A stretch of DNA of 64,000 nucleotides from Rhizobium vallis (GCF_003985155.1 NZ_ML133692.1:248001-312000), one strand, 5' to 3'. Numbered from the stretch's first letter, positions 1-7,747 are shown. Notes: a model not told the origin generated them from the letters alone. A program made the numbers and translations.

Positions 1-117
1 CATGGCGGAGGCCTTCGCCTTGTAGCCCTCGGACGAGAACATGGCTTCGCCATTCGATGCCTTGAAGCGGAAGCGGAACTCGCCCGCCTTATCCTTATAA
101 ACTTCGAATTTATACAT
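1..117 (-). CDS. YegP-family (DUF1508) protein, C-terminus cut by window edge
   Basis: Only the first 39 codons are inside the window; the gene runs off the left edge. The N-terminus reads MYKFEVYKDKAGEFRFRF and continues with an N-G-E-x-M-F-S-S-E-G-Y pattern. This matches the repeated DUF1508 unit of small YegP-like proteins (phenylalanine/tyrosine-rich, typically one or two units of about 50 residues). The cellular role of the family is not established. The ATG is followed by an immediate match to the family N-terminus, so the start is secure. No operon partner is visible upstream. Confidence 0.8.
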   Translation of the reverse strand, partial: MYKFEVYKDKAGEFRFRFKASNGEAMFSSEGYKAKASAM

Positions 118-273
118 GGATGTCTCCCGAAACGCTGAATTGCAACCATCAGCTTAGTGGAGGCTAGATCAAAATGGCGAGCTTTTCCACTGCCTTAATT
201 AGAATTCGATTGCTTAGCGTCCAATTGTCACCGCTTCCATTGGGCGCAAGTGAATGAAAGCGGTGCTCCGGTA

Positions 274-1266
274 TCACTCCATCTGGATGTTGGCGCCCCT
301 GACGACCGGTCCCCATTTGGCAAGCTCGGCCTTCACGTGGGCCGCGAGTTCCTCCGGGGTCGAGCCGACGATGGTGGCGCTGAACTCCTTCATACGCTCG
401 GCAACGGCCGGGTCCGCGAGCGCTTTCCTGGCTGAGGCGTTGAGGCGCGTCACCGCTTCGCTTGGCGTCTTGGCCGGAGCAAACAGCGCGTTCCACGTAT
501 AGGTCTCGTAGCCTGGTATGCCCGACTCGGCGATCGTGGGAACGTCGGGGAAGGAGGGTGCGCGCTCGGCTGTCGTCACCGCCAGCGCTCGCAGGGTACC
601 CGCCTTGATGTGGCCGGACGAAGAGGGCAGGTTGTCGAACATGATTGGCACCTGGTTGCCGATGACGTCGTTCAGCGCCGGACCGGCTCCCTTGTACGGG
701 ATGTGCTGCATGCTGACGCCGGCCATGCTCTTGAACAACTCGCCGGAAAGATGCAGCGGCGTGCCGTTGCCCGACGAGGCGTAGCTGTATTTGTCGGGCT
801 CGGCCTTCAAGAGCGCGATCAGCTCCTGCACCGTCTTGGCCGGCAGCTCGGGATTGACGACCAGCACGTTCGGCACGACGACGAGCAGCGAGACCGGCGC
901 GAAATCCTTCTCTGGATCATAGGGCGTCGATTTGAGGATCAGCGGATTGAGCGCATGGGTCGCGACCGTTCCCATCAGGATGGTGTAGCCGTCAGGTTCG
1001 GCACGCGCGACATTGCCGGCGCCGAGATTGCCGCCGGCGCCGGCGACGTTCTGGACGATCACCTGCTGGCCGAGATCCTCCGACATCTTCTGCGCGATGA
1101 TGCGGGCGACGACATCGGTCGAGCCGCCAGCTGCAAAGGGCACGACCATGGTGATCGGGCGATCCGGAAAATCCGCCGCGGCGGACGTCGCGCCGAGACC
1201 GAGCGTTGCAGTCAGGCCGAGAGCGAGCGCAAGGCCCGTGCGTCGCGTGATATCGGAAAGCGCCAT
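274..1266 (-). CDS. Tripartite tricarboxylate transporter (Bug family) periplasmic binding protein
   Basis: This is a 330-residue protein with an Ala-rich signal peptide (about residues 1-31, cleavage near SAAA-DFP). It continues with the Bug/TctC hallmark segment around residues 35-55 (PDRPITMVVPFAAGGSTD). Length and fold match periplasmic receptors that deliver carboxylates to TctAB-type permeases. No tctA or tctB gene lies beside it, so it is an orphan receptor, as many Bug proteins are. The ligand cannot be told from sequence. The next gene upstream on the same strand is an unrelated ABC exporter. Confidence 0.9.
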   Translation of the reverse strand: MALSDITRRTGLALALGLTATLGLGATSAAADFPDRPITMVVPFAAGGSTDVVARIIAQKMSEDLGQQVIVQNVAGAGGNLGAGNVARAEPDGYTILMGTVATHALNPLILKSTPYDPEKDFAPVSLLVVVPNVLVVNPELPAKTVQELIALLKAEPDKYSYASSGNGTPLHLSGELFKSMAGVSMQHIPYKGAGPALNDVIGNQVPIMFDNLPSSSGHIKAGTLRALAVTTAERAPSFPDVPTIAESGIPGYETYTWNALFAPAKTPSEAVTRLNASARKALADPAVAERMKEFSATIVGSTPEELAAHVKAELAKWGPVVRGANIQME

Positions 1267-1409
1267 TCCTATCTCCTCCCAAGGATTTCAGCAGCAATAT
1301 CCCCACCCCGGGGCATAAGGAGGTTAGGGCGGGGGGCTGGAAAGACAACCGCAGGGAGGGGCGGTCGAGCTCAGACTTTAGTCGTTGACGATGAGTAGGC
1401 GTGTGCGTT

Positions 1410-3212
1410 CTATTTCGCCGCAGCGAGCACGTCTTCGTTGGCGGCATCGAATTGCAGCCGCGCCAGCCGAGCATAGATGCCGCCCTGGCGGATCAGGCTC
1501 TGGTGCGGGCCCTCCTCGACGACACGGCCCTGGTCCATGACGAGGATACGGTCGGCCTTAAGCACGGTTGCCAGCCGATGCGCAATGACGAGCGTCGTGC
1601 GGCCGTCCACAAGGCCGTCGAGCGCCTTCTGCACCAGCGTCTCGCTTTCGGCGTCGAGCGCCGAGGTCGCCTCGTCGAGCAGCAGCACGGGCGCGTTCTT
1701 CAGGATGGCGCGGGCAATGGCGATGCGCTGACGCTGGCCGCCGGAAAGCGTCACGCCGCGCTCGCCGACTTCGGTCTCGTAGCCTTTGTCCAGGCGGGCG
1801 ACGAATTCGTCGGCCTGGGCCGCAAGGGCGGCGGCGCGGACCTCCTCGCGCGAGGCGCCCGGGCGGCCGAAGGCGATGTTGTCGTGGATCGAGGCGGCGA
1901 AGATGGTGACGTCCTGCGGCACGATGGCGATGCGCTGGCGCAACTCGTCCGGCGTCGTCAGCCGCGCGTCGACGTCGTCGATCTTCACGCTGCCCTGCTG
2001 CGGATCGTAGAAGCGCAGCAGCAGCGAGAAGACGGTGCTCTTGCCGGCGCCGGAAGGGCCGACGATGGCGACCGTCTCGCCGGGCGCGACCGCGAAGCTC
2101 AAGCCATGCAGCGCCGATTTGCCGGGGCGCGAGGGATAGGCGAAATGCACGCCGGAAAATTCGACGCGGCCGCGGCCAGGCGAAGGGAGTGCCTGCGGGC
2201 AGGCCGGGGCTGCAATCGGCGAGACTTCGTCGAGAAGCTCGGTCAGCCGGTCGGCAGCACCCGCTGCCTGCGACAGTTCGCCCCAGACTTCCGATAGCGC
2301 GCCCAGCGATCCGGCTGAGATGACGGCATAAAGCAGGAACTGGCCGAGCGTGCCGGCCGAAAGCGTGCCGGCAAGCACGCTGTGGGCGCCGACCCAGAGC
2401 ACGGCGACGACGCTGCCGAAGATCAGGGTGATGGCGATCCCGGTCAGGAGGGCGCGGGAGCGGATCGCGGCGCGGGCGGCCTCATAGGCGGATTCGACGG
2501 CGGTGCCGTAGCGTGTCGCAGCGGCATCCTCGCCGTTGAAGGCCTGTACGGTGCGGGTGGCGGCGACCGTTTCGTTGGCAAAGGCGGAAGCCGCGGCGAG
2601 TGTATCCTGGGCGGCGCGCGAACGCTTGCGCACCGAGCGGCCGAAGGCGACGAGCGGGAAGACGATCAGCGGGATCGCTCCGATGACAATGCTCGAAAGC
2701 TTCGGCGAGGTGACGATCATCATGCCCATGGCGCCGAGACAAAGGATGAGGTTCCTGAGCGCCACAGACGCTGTGGCGCCGACAGCGGATTTGATCTGCG
2801 TCGTATCGGCGGTCAGCCGCGAGACGATCTCGCCGGATTGATTGACGTCGAAGAAGGAGGGCGACAGCCGCGTCACGTGGGCAAAGACGTCGCGGCGAAG
2901 ATCGGCGACGATGCGTTCGCCGATGGTGATGACGAAATAATAGCGCAGCGCGCTTGCGATCGCGAGGACCACCGCCATGACCATCAGCATGGCGAAGTAG
3001 CTGTTGATGAAACGGCCGTCGGAATGGGTGAAGCCGTGATCGATCATGCGGCGCACCGCCAGCGGCAGCGCCAGCGAGGTGATGGCGGCGAGCGCCAGCG
3101 ATATCAGCGCGCCGGCCACCAAGGCGCGATAACGCATGACGTAGGGCGTCAGCCTGCCGAGCGGCCGCAGCGACCGCCTTTTGTTTTCCTCACCCCGTAC
3201 CTGCTCTGCCAA
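1410..3212 (-). CDS. ABC transporter, fused permease/ATPase (MsbA-like exporter)
   Basis: This is a half-transporter of about 600 residues with an N-terminal six-helix membrane domain (about residues 20-320) and a C-terminal nucleotide-binding domain. Visible motifs are Walker A GPSGAGKST (about 385-393), signature LSGGQ (about 489-493), Walker B VLLLDEA (about 509-515) and the H-loop histidine (about 545). It probably works as a homodimer exporting a lipid or hydrophobic compound; the substrate is unknown. I chose a TTG start (protein begins MAEQVRGEE) because GGAG lies five bases upstream. A GTG five codons earlier (position 3227) is possible but has no spaced ribosome site. It is divergent from rpmE. 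Confidence 0.88.
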   Translation of the reverse strand: MAEQVRGEENKRRSLRPLGRLTPYVMRYRALVAGALISLALAAITSLALPLAVRRMIDHGFTHSDGRFINSYFAMLMVMAVVLAIASALRYYFVITIGERIVADLRRDVFAHVTRLSPSFFDVNQSGEIVSRLTADTTQIKSAVGATASVALRNLILCLGAMGMMIVTSPKLSSIVIGAIPLIVFPLVAFGRSVRKRSRAAQDTLAAASAFANETVAATRTVQAFNGEDAAATRYGTAVESAYEAARAAIRSRALLTGIAITLIFGSVVAVLWVGAHSVLAGTLSAGTLGQFLLYAVISAGSLGALSEVWGELSQAAGAADRLTELLDEVSPIAAPACPQALPSPGRGRVEFSGVHFAYPSRPGKSALHGLSFAVAPGETVAIVGPSGAGKSTVFSLLLRFYDPQQGSVKIDDVDARLTTPDELRQRIAIVPQDVTIFAASIHDNIAFGRPGASREEVRAAALAAQADEFVARLDKGYETEVGERGVTLSGGQRQRIAIARAILKNAPVLLLDEATSALDAESETLVQKALDGLVDGRTTLVIAHRLATVLKADRILVMDQGRVVEEGPHQSLIRQGGIYARLARLQFDAANEDVLAAAK

Positions 3213-3351
3213 ATCGTCTCCGATCACCCTCAGGACCCGCGCAATGCGGCCTGTTGGCTCTTGTTATCCCGGCGTCCTTCATGTATAGGCACGGCATCCT
3301 AATGGGAAGCCGTAGCCATCTGACTGCGGCTTCATTTATTCAATCGGTTCG

Positions 3352-3374
3352 TTGGCCGCAACTGCATGCGGCAA
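3352..3374 (+). promoter_or_regulatory. Hairpin in rpmE 5' leader
   Basis: GCCGCA (3355-3360) pairs with TGCGGC (3367-3372), flanked by T-A pairs, and ends 30 bases before the rpmE start codon. The same GCCGCA could instead pair with TGCGGC at 3325-3330, so two exclusive folds are possible. Ribosomal protein L31 genes in several bacteria carry autoregulatory leaders; that this is one is inference only. Confidence 0.3.
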
Positions 3375-3404
3375 ATTGAACTCCGGTATCGCAGGAAGAT
3401 TGTT

Positions 3405-3626
3405 ATGAAGGCAGGCATCCATCCCGACTATCACGTGATCAAGGTGGTCATGACCGATGGCACCGAATACGAAACCCGCTCGACCTGGGGTTCGGAAGGC
3501 GCTGTCATGAACCTCGAAATCGATTCCAAGTCGCATCCGGCCTGGACCGGCGGCAACCAGCAGCTCATGGACCGCGGTGGCCGCGTCTCCAAGTTCAACA
3601 AGCGTTTCGGCGGCCTCGGCCTCTAA
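3405..3626 (+). CDS. rpmE: 50S ribosomal protein L31
   Basis: The 73-residue protein starts MKAGIHPDYH and carries the characteristic S-x-S/T-W and H-P-x-W-T-G motifs. It lacks the CxxC zinc pair of C+ L31 proteins, so it is the C-minus (zinc-independent) form. It is a component of the large ribosomal subunit at the intersubunit bridge. The start was moved 13 codons inside the longest open frame because conservation begins at MKAGIHP. It is followed by a strong intrinsic terminator and is monocistronic. Confidence 0.97.
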   Translation: MKAGIHPDYHVIKVVMTDGTEYETRSTWGSEGAVMNLEIDSKSHPAWTGGNQQLMDRGGRVSKFNKRFGGLGL

Positions 3627-3654
3627 TCGCTTCTGCTCGACGGAATTCGAAGAG

Positions 3655-3678
3655 AGCCCGGTTCTGCCGGGCTTTTTT
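3655..3678 (+). terminator. rpmE intrinsic terminator
   Basis: AGCCCGG (3655-3661) and CCGGGCT (3667-3673) form a 7-bp GC-rich stem with a 5-nt loop, followed by six T residues. It lies 29 bases after the rpmE stop codon. Confidence 0.9.
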
Positions 3679-3714
3679 GCGTTTGCGGGATGCCTGCTGC
3701 TTTCGTCAGCAAAG

Positions 3715-3746
3715 AAAAAACCGGCTGCGCGGGTCGCAGCCGGTTC
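3715..3746 (-). terminator. rcdA intrinsic terminator
   Basis: An 11-bp stem (3720-3730 with 3736-3746, arm AACCGGCTGCG) with a 5-nt loop. Read on the minus strand it is followed by a T-rich run (A-rich at 3713-3720 on the plus strand). It sits just downstream of the rcdA stop codon. Confidence 0.88.
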
Positions 3747-3770
3747 ATCTAGAACTCTCTAACGTTCGGA

Positions 3771-4286
3771 TCAGTTGTTGCCGAAAGCGGTCTGCAGCAG
3801 GGAAAGCTGAGCCTGGACGCTGTTCTGGTTGTCATGAACGATCACGGCTTCGGACGGCCGGTAGATTTCACGGTCGAGCAGCGCGATACGGTTCTGCAGG
3901 CGCAGCGAACGTTCGACGAGGTCACGGAAGGATTCCGGCAGGTCGCCCCAGCCGGGTGCGGCGCGATCGACGTTGAAGCCGTCGAGGCGAACCTTGTTCT
4001 TCTCGGCCAGCACCTGATCGCGGGACATTTCGCCGTTGTTGACCGCGCGCTGCAGCAGCAGCCAGGAGGCCATCTGCATGAGGCGGGTGGTGAGGCGCAT
4101 CGATTCCGCCGCGTAGAGAACCGAGGCCATCCGCGGCAGAACCTTGGAGGCGGCGCGGCCCTGGCCGTCGAGATAGGCTGCGGTCTCTTCGACCAGCGAC
4201 ATGCCTTCCGCATAGAGCGCCTTGAACTGCGAGGATGCAGCCGCGCGGCCTGCAAAACTGATCGTGTTCAATCCAACTTCCGACAT
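3771..4286 (-). CDS. rcdA: DUF1465 protein, RcdA-like CtrA-degradation adaptor
   Basis: The 171-residue, mostly helical protein has no signal peptide. The opening helices, the L-M-Q-M-A-S-W-L-L-L-Q-R core and the disordered polar tail match the DUF1465 family. Its studied member is Caulobacter RcdA, an adaptor that helps deliver the cell-cycle regulator CtrA to the ClpXP protease through CpdR and PopA. The role here is inferred from family membership. The start ATG has GGGA eight bases upstream. The promoter region carries a perfect TTAA-N7-TTAA box (4413-4427), as expected if CtrA controls its own adaptor. It is convergent with rpmE, and each gene has its own terminator. Confidence 0.8.
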   Translation of the reverse strand: MSEVGLNTISFAGRAAASSQFKALYAEGMSLVEETAAYLDGQGRAASKVLPRMASVLYAAESMRLTTRLMQMASWLLLQRAVNNGEMSRDQVLAEKNKVRLDGFNVDRAAPGWGDLPESFRDLVERSLRLQNRIALLDREIYRPSEAVIVHDNQNSVQAQLSLLQTAFGNN

Positions 4287-4412
4287 CGCAATAGTCCCTG
4301 TTGCACGCAGCTACTTTATTATCAGGTAACGCCGGCCCCCACGGAAAAGTTTCCAAGCCCGGGTTTTATGGCTTTAAGATGGTATCATTAGCGCAAATGC
4401 GCAAGCCGTTTC

Positions 4413-4427
4413 TTAAGAAAGGGTTAA
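4413..4427. promoter_or_regulatory. CtrA-type box upstream of rcdA
   Basis: The sequence is TTAA-GAAAGGG-TTAA, an exact match to the TTAA-N7-TTAA site bound by the alphaproteobacterial response regulator CtrA. It lies about 130 bases before the rcdA start codon. Binding is inferred from the motif only. Confidence 0.55.
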
Positions 4428-4462
4428 TCTCCACAGTTTCGTGGAAGTACGCCGGCTGCAAG

Positions 4463-4490
4463 TAAAAAGAAGAGCCGCAAAAGCGGCTCT
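4463..4490 (-). terminator. Minus-strand terminator-like hairpin
   Basis: AGAGCCGC (4471-4478) and GCGGCTCT (4483-4490) form a perfect 8-bp stem with an AAAA loop on the plus strand. Only the minus strand has a T-rich tail after it, so it ends minus-strand transcripts. The nearest upstream minus-strand gene stops almost 190 bases earlier, so it may instead end an unannotated RNA. Confidence 0.7.
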
Positions 4491-4589
4491 CAAGGTAAAA
4501 CAGGGAGAAAAATCAGACCAATTCACCGCATGGAAAACTGTCTGAGATCCAGAGAAAATCTGGATGAGTACAGTAATACCTTATAAAGC

Positions 4590-4604
4590 TTAATATTTTA
4601 TTAA
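4590..4604. promoter_or_regulatory. Second CtrA-type box (TTAA-N7-TTAA)
   Basis: The sequence is TTAA-TATTTTA-TTAA followed by C. It is AT-rich, so chance occurrence is more likely than for the box at 4413. On the minus strand it overlaps a possible -10 region, with TTGATC about 17 bases upstream as a possible -35. Confidence 0.4.
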
Positions 4605-4677
4605 CATTGTGCCGGATCAAGACTTGAGGCGGCCTCATTTTCCCGCCTAGAGCCTTGTTTTTCAATGTTTCGGCAGA

Positions 4678-4869
4678 TCAGGAGCGGAAGAAGCTCTCCG
4701 CCGCCTGCCGCCCGGAGGCCTTGCGGGTGGCCTCGGCCTCGAGGCGGGCGATCTCGGCTTTCAGCAATTCTACCCGCGCCTTCAGCTCATCCACCGAAAG
4801 CATGGAGAGATCGGCGCCGATCTCATGGACCGCCTTCTTCTGCGGCCGGTCGTCATCGATGAAGCTCAT
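4678..4869 (-). CDS. DUF1192 family small protein
   Basis: The 63-residue protein begins MSFIDDDRPQKK. A helical leucine/glutamate-rich stretch (about residues 20-50, LSVDELKARVELLKAEIARLE) is likely a short coiled coil. This matches DUF1192, a small alphaproteobacterial family of unknown function often found near rcdA. The ribosome site GGAGGA lies eight bases before the ATG. The end of a long inverted-repeat element lies only 13 bases upstream of the start codon, so transcription must begin inside that element or beyond it. Confidence 0.88.
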   Translation of the reverse strand: MSFIDDDRPQKKAVHEIGADLSMLSVDELKARVELLKAEIARLEAEATRKASGRQAAESFFRS

Positions 4870-4882
4870 GGTTCGTCCTCCG

Positions 4883-5158
4883 TTTAGAGCCTTTCCGGGT
4901 TAGATTGTAGCATTCTGTTGGCTCAAACGGAGTCGGATGGTCGACCGGCCGGCGCGCGTCGTAGCCCAGCTCTACGGCCAAGCCGGCCGATCGATCAGGC
5001 GGCCCGTTTCAGCCAACCCGAAGGGCCGGGCATCTTTCCGCCAGGATCAAAGGCGATCGGCTCGGACGTACCTGGGGTATGCCCTTCGCCAATCGCCTTT
5101 GCCCTGACGAAAACCTGCTCCGGCAGAATGCTTCAATCTAACCCGGAAAGGCTCTAAA
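4883..5158. repeat. 276-bp element with 35-bp terminal inverted repeats (MITE-like)
   Basis: The left arm 4883-4917 (TTTAGAGCCTTTCCGG...) and the right arm 5124-5158 are inverted copies with one mismatch in 35 bases. The inner 206 bases contain no credible gene. The element fills almost the whole gap between the DUF1192 gene and the MFS gene, ending two bases before the MFS stop codon. No target-site duplication is evident. It fits a non-autonomous miniature element or a rhizobial intergenic mosaic repeat; the class is inference. Confidence 0.75.
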
Positions 5159-5160
5159 GT

Positions 5161-6459
5161 TCAGCCGAACTTTACAGCAGGATCGCCGCTTTCGGGAGCC
5201 TTCCCCGTTTCAGAAGGTTTGCCGGCGCCGCGGTCGGCGAGCGACATGCTTTGCGGCGTCAGCATCGGCGAGGTGCCGGTCGGGATCGTCGTATAGGCCT
5301 CCCGGTCGCTTGCCGGGACGGCGGCGCGGATGCGGCTTCTGATGATGGCGTAACCCGTGATCAGCACGTGGGCGATAGCGGTGACGAGGAAAAGCGCATG
5401 CGGAGTGATCGCCGACATGACGGGACCGCCGATTGTCGGGCCGATCACCGTGCCGATGCCGTAGAGCAGCAGCAGGCCGCCGGAGACCTTGACGAAATCC
5501 TCCGCCGCGGCGAAGTCGTTCGCGTGGGCGACGGCGATCGGGTAGAGCGTATTGGCCACAGCGCCGTAAAGGACGACGAGCCCGATCAACAGGGCAGGGG
5601 ACGTCGGGTGAAGCAGGAAGATCAGCAAACCGGCAACGGCTGCGATCGCCGACATTGCAGCGAGCACATAGCGCCGGTCGATGCGATCAGAAAGCCGGCC
5701 GGCCGGCAACTGCATCAGCGCGCCGGCGAAGATGGTGGCGCTCATCATGATGGCGATGCTGGTGTCGGAAAGGCCGGCGCCGGCGCCGAAGACGGCGCCG
5801 AGCGTGCCGTAGGCCCCATTGGCGATGCCGACAAGCAGGATGCCGAGGCAGGAAACCGGCGAGTTGCGATAGAGCGCTGGCAGGTCGAGGCGCACCGCCT
5901 TCAGCGGCTGCGGCGAAGCGGCGGTCGACAGCGTCGTCGGCAGCATGGCGATGCAATAGAAGATGCCGCAGATCATGAAGAGCACCGGCGTACGCACGTC
6001 TTCCAGCGGGATCATCATCTGGCCGCCGACGACGCCGAGCAGGGTGATGCCGATATAGAGCGAGAAGATCGCGCCGCGGCTCTCGTTGCTGGCGCGCTCG
6101 TTCAGCCAGCTTTCGATGATCATCGAGGTGCCGGCGGTGGAGAAGCCGGTCACCGCGCGCAGGACCACCCACCAGACCGGATGGATGATAATGCCGCTGA
6201 CCAGCGCGATGATGGCGATGATCGAGATGAAGCCCGAGAAAGCTCTAACATGGCCGACGCGGCGTACCAGTTTCGGCGCCACCAGGCAGCCGATGACGAA
6301 GCCCCCGGCCCATGAGGTGCCGAGCAGGCCGAGCGTCGTCGTGGCGTAGCCTTCGAGGTTGCCGCGCACGGGAAGCAGGATGCCCTGCAGGCCGTTGCCC
6401 ATGAACAGGAACAGCGTGCCAAAGAGCAGCGCGGCGACGGACAGCAGATTTCTCTTCAT
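5161..6459 (-). CDS. MFS transporter, YcaD-like
   Basis: The protein has 432 residues with twelve predicted membrane segments. The first is MKRNLLSVAALLFGTLFLFM; a loop G-R-L-S-D-R-I-D-R-R-Y typical of the major facilitator superfamily lies mid-protein. The V/I-x-E-S-W-L-N motif after helix 4 resembles the YcaD branch. The hydrophilic C-terminal tail (about 40 residues, Pro/Ser/Gly-rich) is cytoplasmic. The substrate is unknown. The start was set at MKRNLL, where the first helix begins; GGGGAA lies very close to the ATG, so a start a few codons upstream cannot be excluded. Confidence 0.85.
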   Translation of the reverse strand: MKRNLLSVAALLFGTLFLFMGNGLQGILLPVRGNLEGYATTTLGLLGTSWAGGFVIGCLVAPKLVRRVGHVRAFSGFISIIAIIALVSGIIIHPVWWVVLRAVTGFSTAGTSMIIESWLNERASNESRGAIFSLYIGITLLGVVGGQMMIPLEDVRTPVLFMICGIFYCIAMLPTTLSTAASPQPLKAVRLDLPALYRNSPVSCLGILLVGIANGAYGTLGAVFGAGAGLSDTSIAIMMSATIFAGALMQLPAGRLSDRIDRRYVLAAMSAIAAVAGLLIFLLHPTSPALLIGLVVLYGAVANTLYPIAVAHANDFAAAEDFVKVSGGLLLLYGIGTVIGPTIGGPVMSAITPHALFLVTAIAHVLITGYAIIRSRIRAAVPASDREAYTTIPTGTSPMLTPQSMSLADRGAGKPSETGKAPESGDPAVKFG

Positions 6460-6633
6460 TTCCCCAGACTCGGTCTTCAGCGATTTGACGTGGACATAAG
6501 GCAAGAGCTGCGTCAGCCCAGCCTCGAGATGATTGATTGTGCCCCGGAATGTCTTTACGGCGTGTAGAGATCCTCTTGTTCGCGCGGAAAAATGTCCGTC
6601 CTGTGACATTCCGAAAAACGGAAAAAATAAAGC

Positions 6634-6798
6634 ATGACAAAGCTGATAGCCTTGCTGCTCATCCTTGCCATGGCGATACAGGTGATCAAGCCGCTCGGGC
6701 TTCCCGGCCTCAGGCGGCGGATGGATTTCTGGAAGATCGCGCTGATCGCTTTCGCGATCTGGGCATTGGCGCTGCTTTCGCGCGATTTCCTGATGTAG
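6634..6798 (+). CDS. Small two-helix membrane protein (54 aa)
   Basis: A short open frame encodes 54 residues. It starts MTKLIALLLILAMAIQVIKP and continues through a basic loop with R-R-R (about residues 27-29) to a second hydrophobic helix (about 34-48), ending R-D-F-L-M. The layout of two helices joined by a positive loop, and the clean coding fit between two minus-strand genes, argue for a real gene although it is below usual length cut-offs. The ribosome site is weak. No function is recognised. Confidence 0.65.
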   Translation: MTKLIALLLILAMAIQVIKPLGLPGLRRRMDFWKIALIAFAIWALALLSRDFLM

Positions 6799-6823
6799 AG
6801 AGGGTGGGTCGCCCGATTTGCGA

Positions 6824-7747
6824 TCAGTCCTGCAGCACGATTTCTCCGCGCATGACAGGCACGCAGCTTCCGGAGATGACGACGTCGGTGACGATACCAC
6901 CGGATTTCATAACATCGACGGCGATGATGCTGCGGCGGCCCATTTCGACGCCCTGTTCAATGGTGACGCGGATATTCCTGTCGGCGTCCGGTGCCAGCGA
7001 GACGAGATAGGCGGAAAGTGCGGCCGAAGCGCTACCGGTCGCCGGATCCTCAGGCACGTTGTCCAGCGGCGCGAACATGCGGGCGCGGATATTCCACGGA
7101 TTTTCGGATGTCTTGACATAGAGGAAGAGTGAGAAGTCGTGGCCGCTCGTCGTCTGGCGGCCGGCGGCTGCCTGGAATCCGGCAAGATTCGGACGGGCGG
7201 CGGCCAAGGCGTCGAGTCCGTTCAACTCGGCGACGGCAAAGTTCAGGCCGACCGAGGCAAAGACCGGGGCGTGGGTACTTGTGACGATGACGCCGGGATC
7301 GAGCGTGACACAGCGGGCGATGGTTTCCGTGGTGATGGTATCGCCGATCGACAGCGGCTCCGGCGCGCGGATGGCTGCTGCCGTAACGCTTCCGCCACTG
7401 CGTTTCAGGCTGACCTCGACGATGCCGGCCTTTTCCTCGAAGCGTAGCCTATCGCCGACCGGCTTGCCGAAGATCTCCGCCCGCTGGCCGAGCACGTAAG
7501 CCGTGCCGACATTCGGATGGCCGGCGAAGGGTATTTCCATCGTCGGGGTGAAGATGCGCACGCGGGCGGTATTCTCAGGATCTTCTGGCGGCAGGACGAA
7601 GGTGACTTCGGAATAGTTGAACTCGGTGGCGATCTTCTGCATCGCCGCATCGGTGAGACCGCGCGCATCGGAGATGACGGCAAGCGGATTGCCCTCGAAA
7701 CGCGTGGAGGTGAAGACATCGACGGTGACGTAGGAAATGGTGTGCAT
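6824..7747 (-). CDS. PhzF-family isomerase
   Basis: The 307-residue protein shows the PhzF fold signature: Y-x-x-V-D-V-F near the start, R-F-x-G-N-P-L-A-V (about residues 16-24), the catalytic glutamate in N-Y-S-E-V-T-F (about 44-50), F-A-G-H-P (about 74-78) and P-A-T-G-S-A (about 234-239). The family contains trans-2,3-dihydro-3-hydroxyanthranilate isomerase and many enzymes with unknown substrates. No other phenazine genes are nearby, so phenazine synthesis is not implied. The ATG has GGAG seven bases upstream. Confidence 0.9.
   Translation of the reverse strand: MHTISYVTVDVFTSTRFEGNPLAVISDARGLTDAAMQKIATEFNYSEVTFVLPPEDPENTARVRIFTPTMEIPFAGHPNVGTAYVLGQRAEIFGKPVGDRLRFEEKAGIVEVSLKRSGGSVTAAAIRAPEPLSIGDTITTETIARCVTLDPGVIVTSTHAPVFASVGLNFAVAELNGLDALAAARPNLAGFQAAAGRQTTSGHDFSLFLYVKTSENPWNIRARMFAPLDNVPEDPATGSASAALSAYLVSLAPDADRNIRVTIEQGVEMGRRSIIAVDVMKSGGIVTDVVISGSCVPVMRGEIVLQD

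Larger units (their letters stand above)
4287..4677. other. 391-bp intergenic region between rcdA and the DUF1192 gene
   Basis: No convincing protein gene lies here. It holds two TTAA-N7-TTAA boxes (4413-4427 and 4590-4604), a minus-strand terminator hairpin (4463-4490) and a perfect 7-bp-stem hairpin (4547-4553 with 4559-4565, arm ATCCAGA). There is also an AGGCGG/CCGCCT hairpin near 4625-4647. The arrangement of box, hairpin and terminator on the minus strand could encode a short RNA. Confidence 0.6.

Noticed and set aside
274..1266. A complete tripartite tricarboxylate transport operon
   Set aside because: Only the binding protein is present; neighbouring genes are not TctA or TctB.
5251..6315. 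A 354-codon Arg/Asp/His-rich frame antisense to the MFS gene
   Set aside because: Composition is typical of reading the complement of membrane-protein codons; no start signal.
6824..7747. Phenazine biosynthesis locus
   Set aside because: PhzF-family proteins are widespread and no other phenazine genes are in the window.
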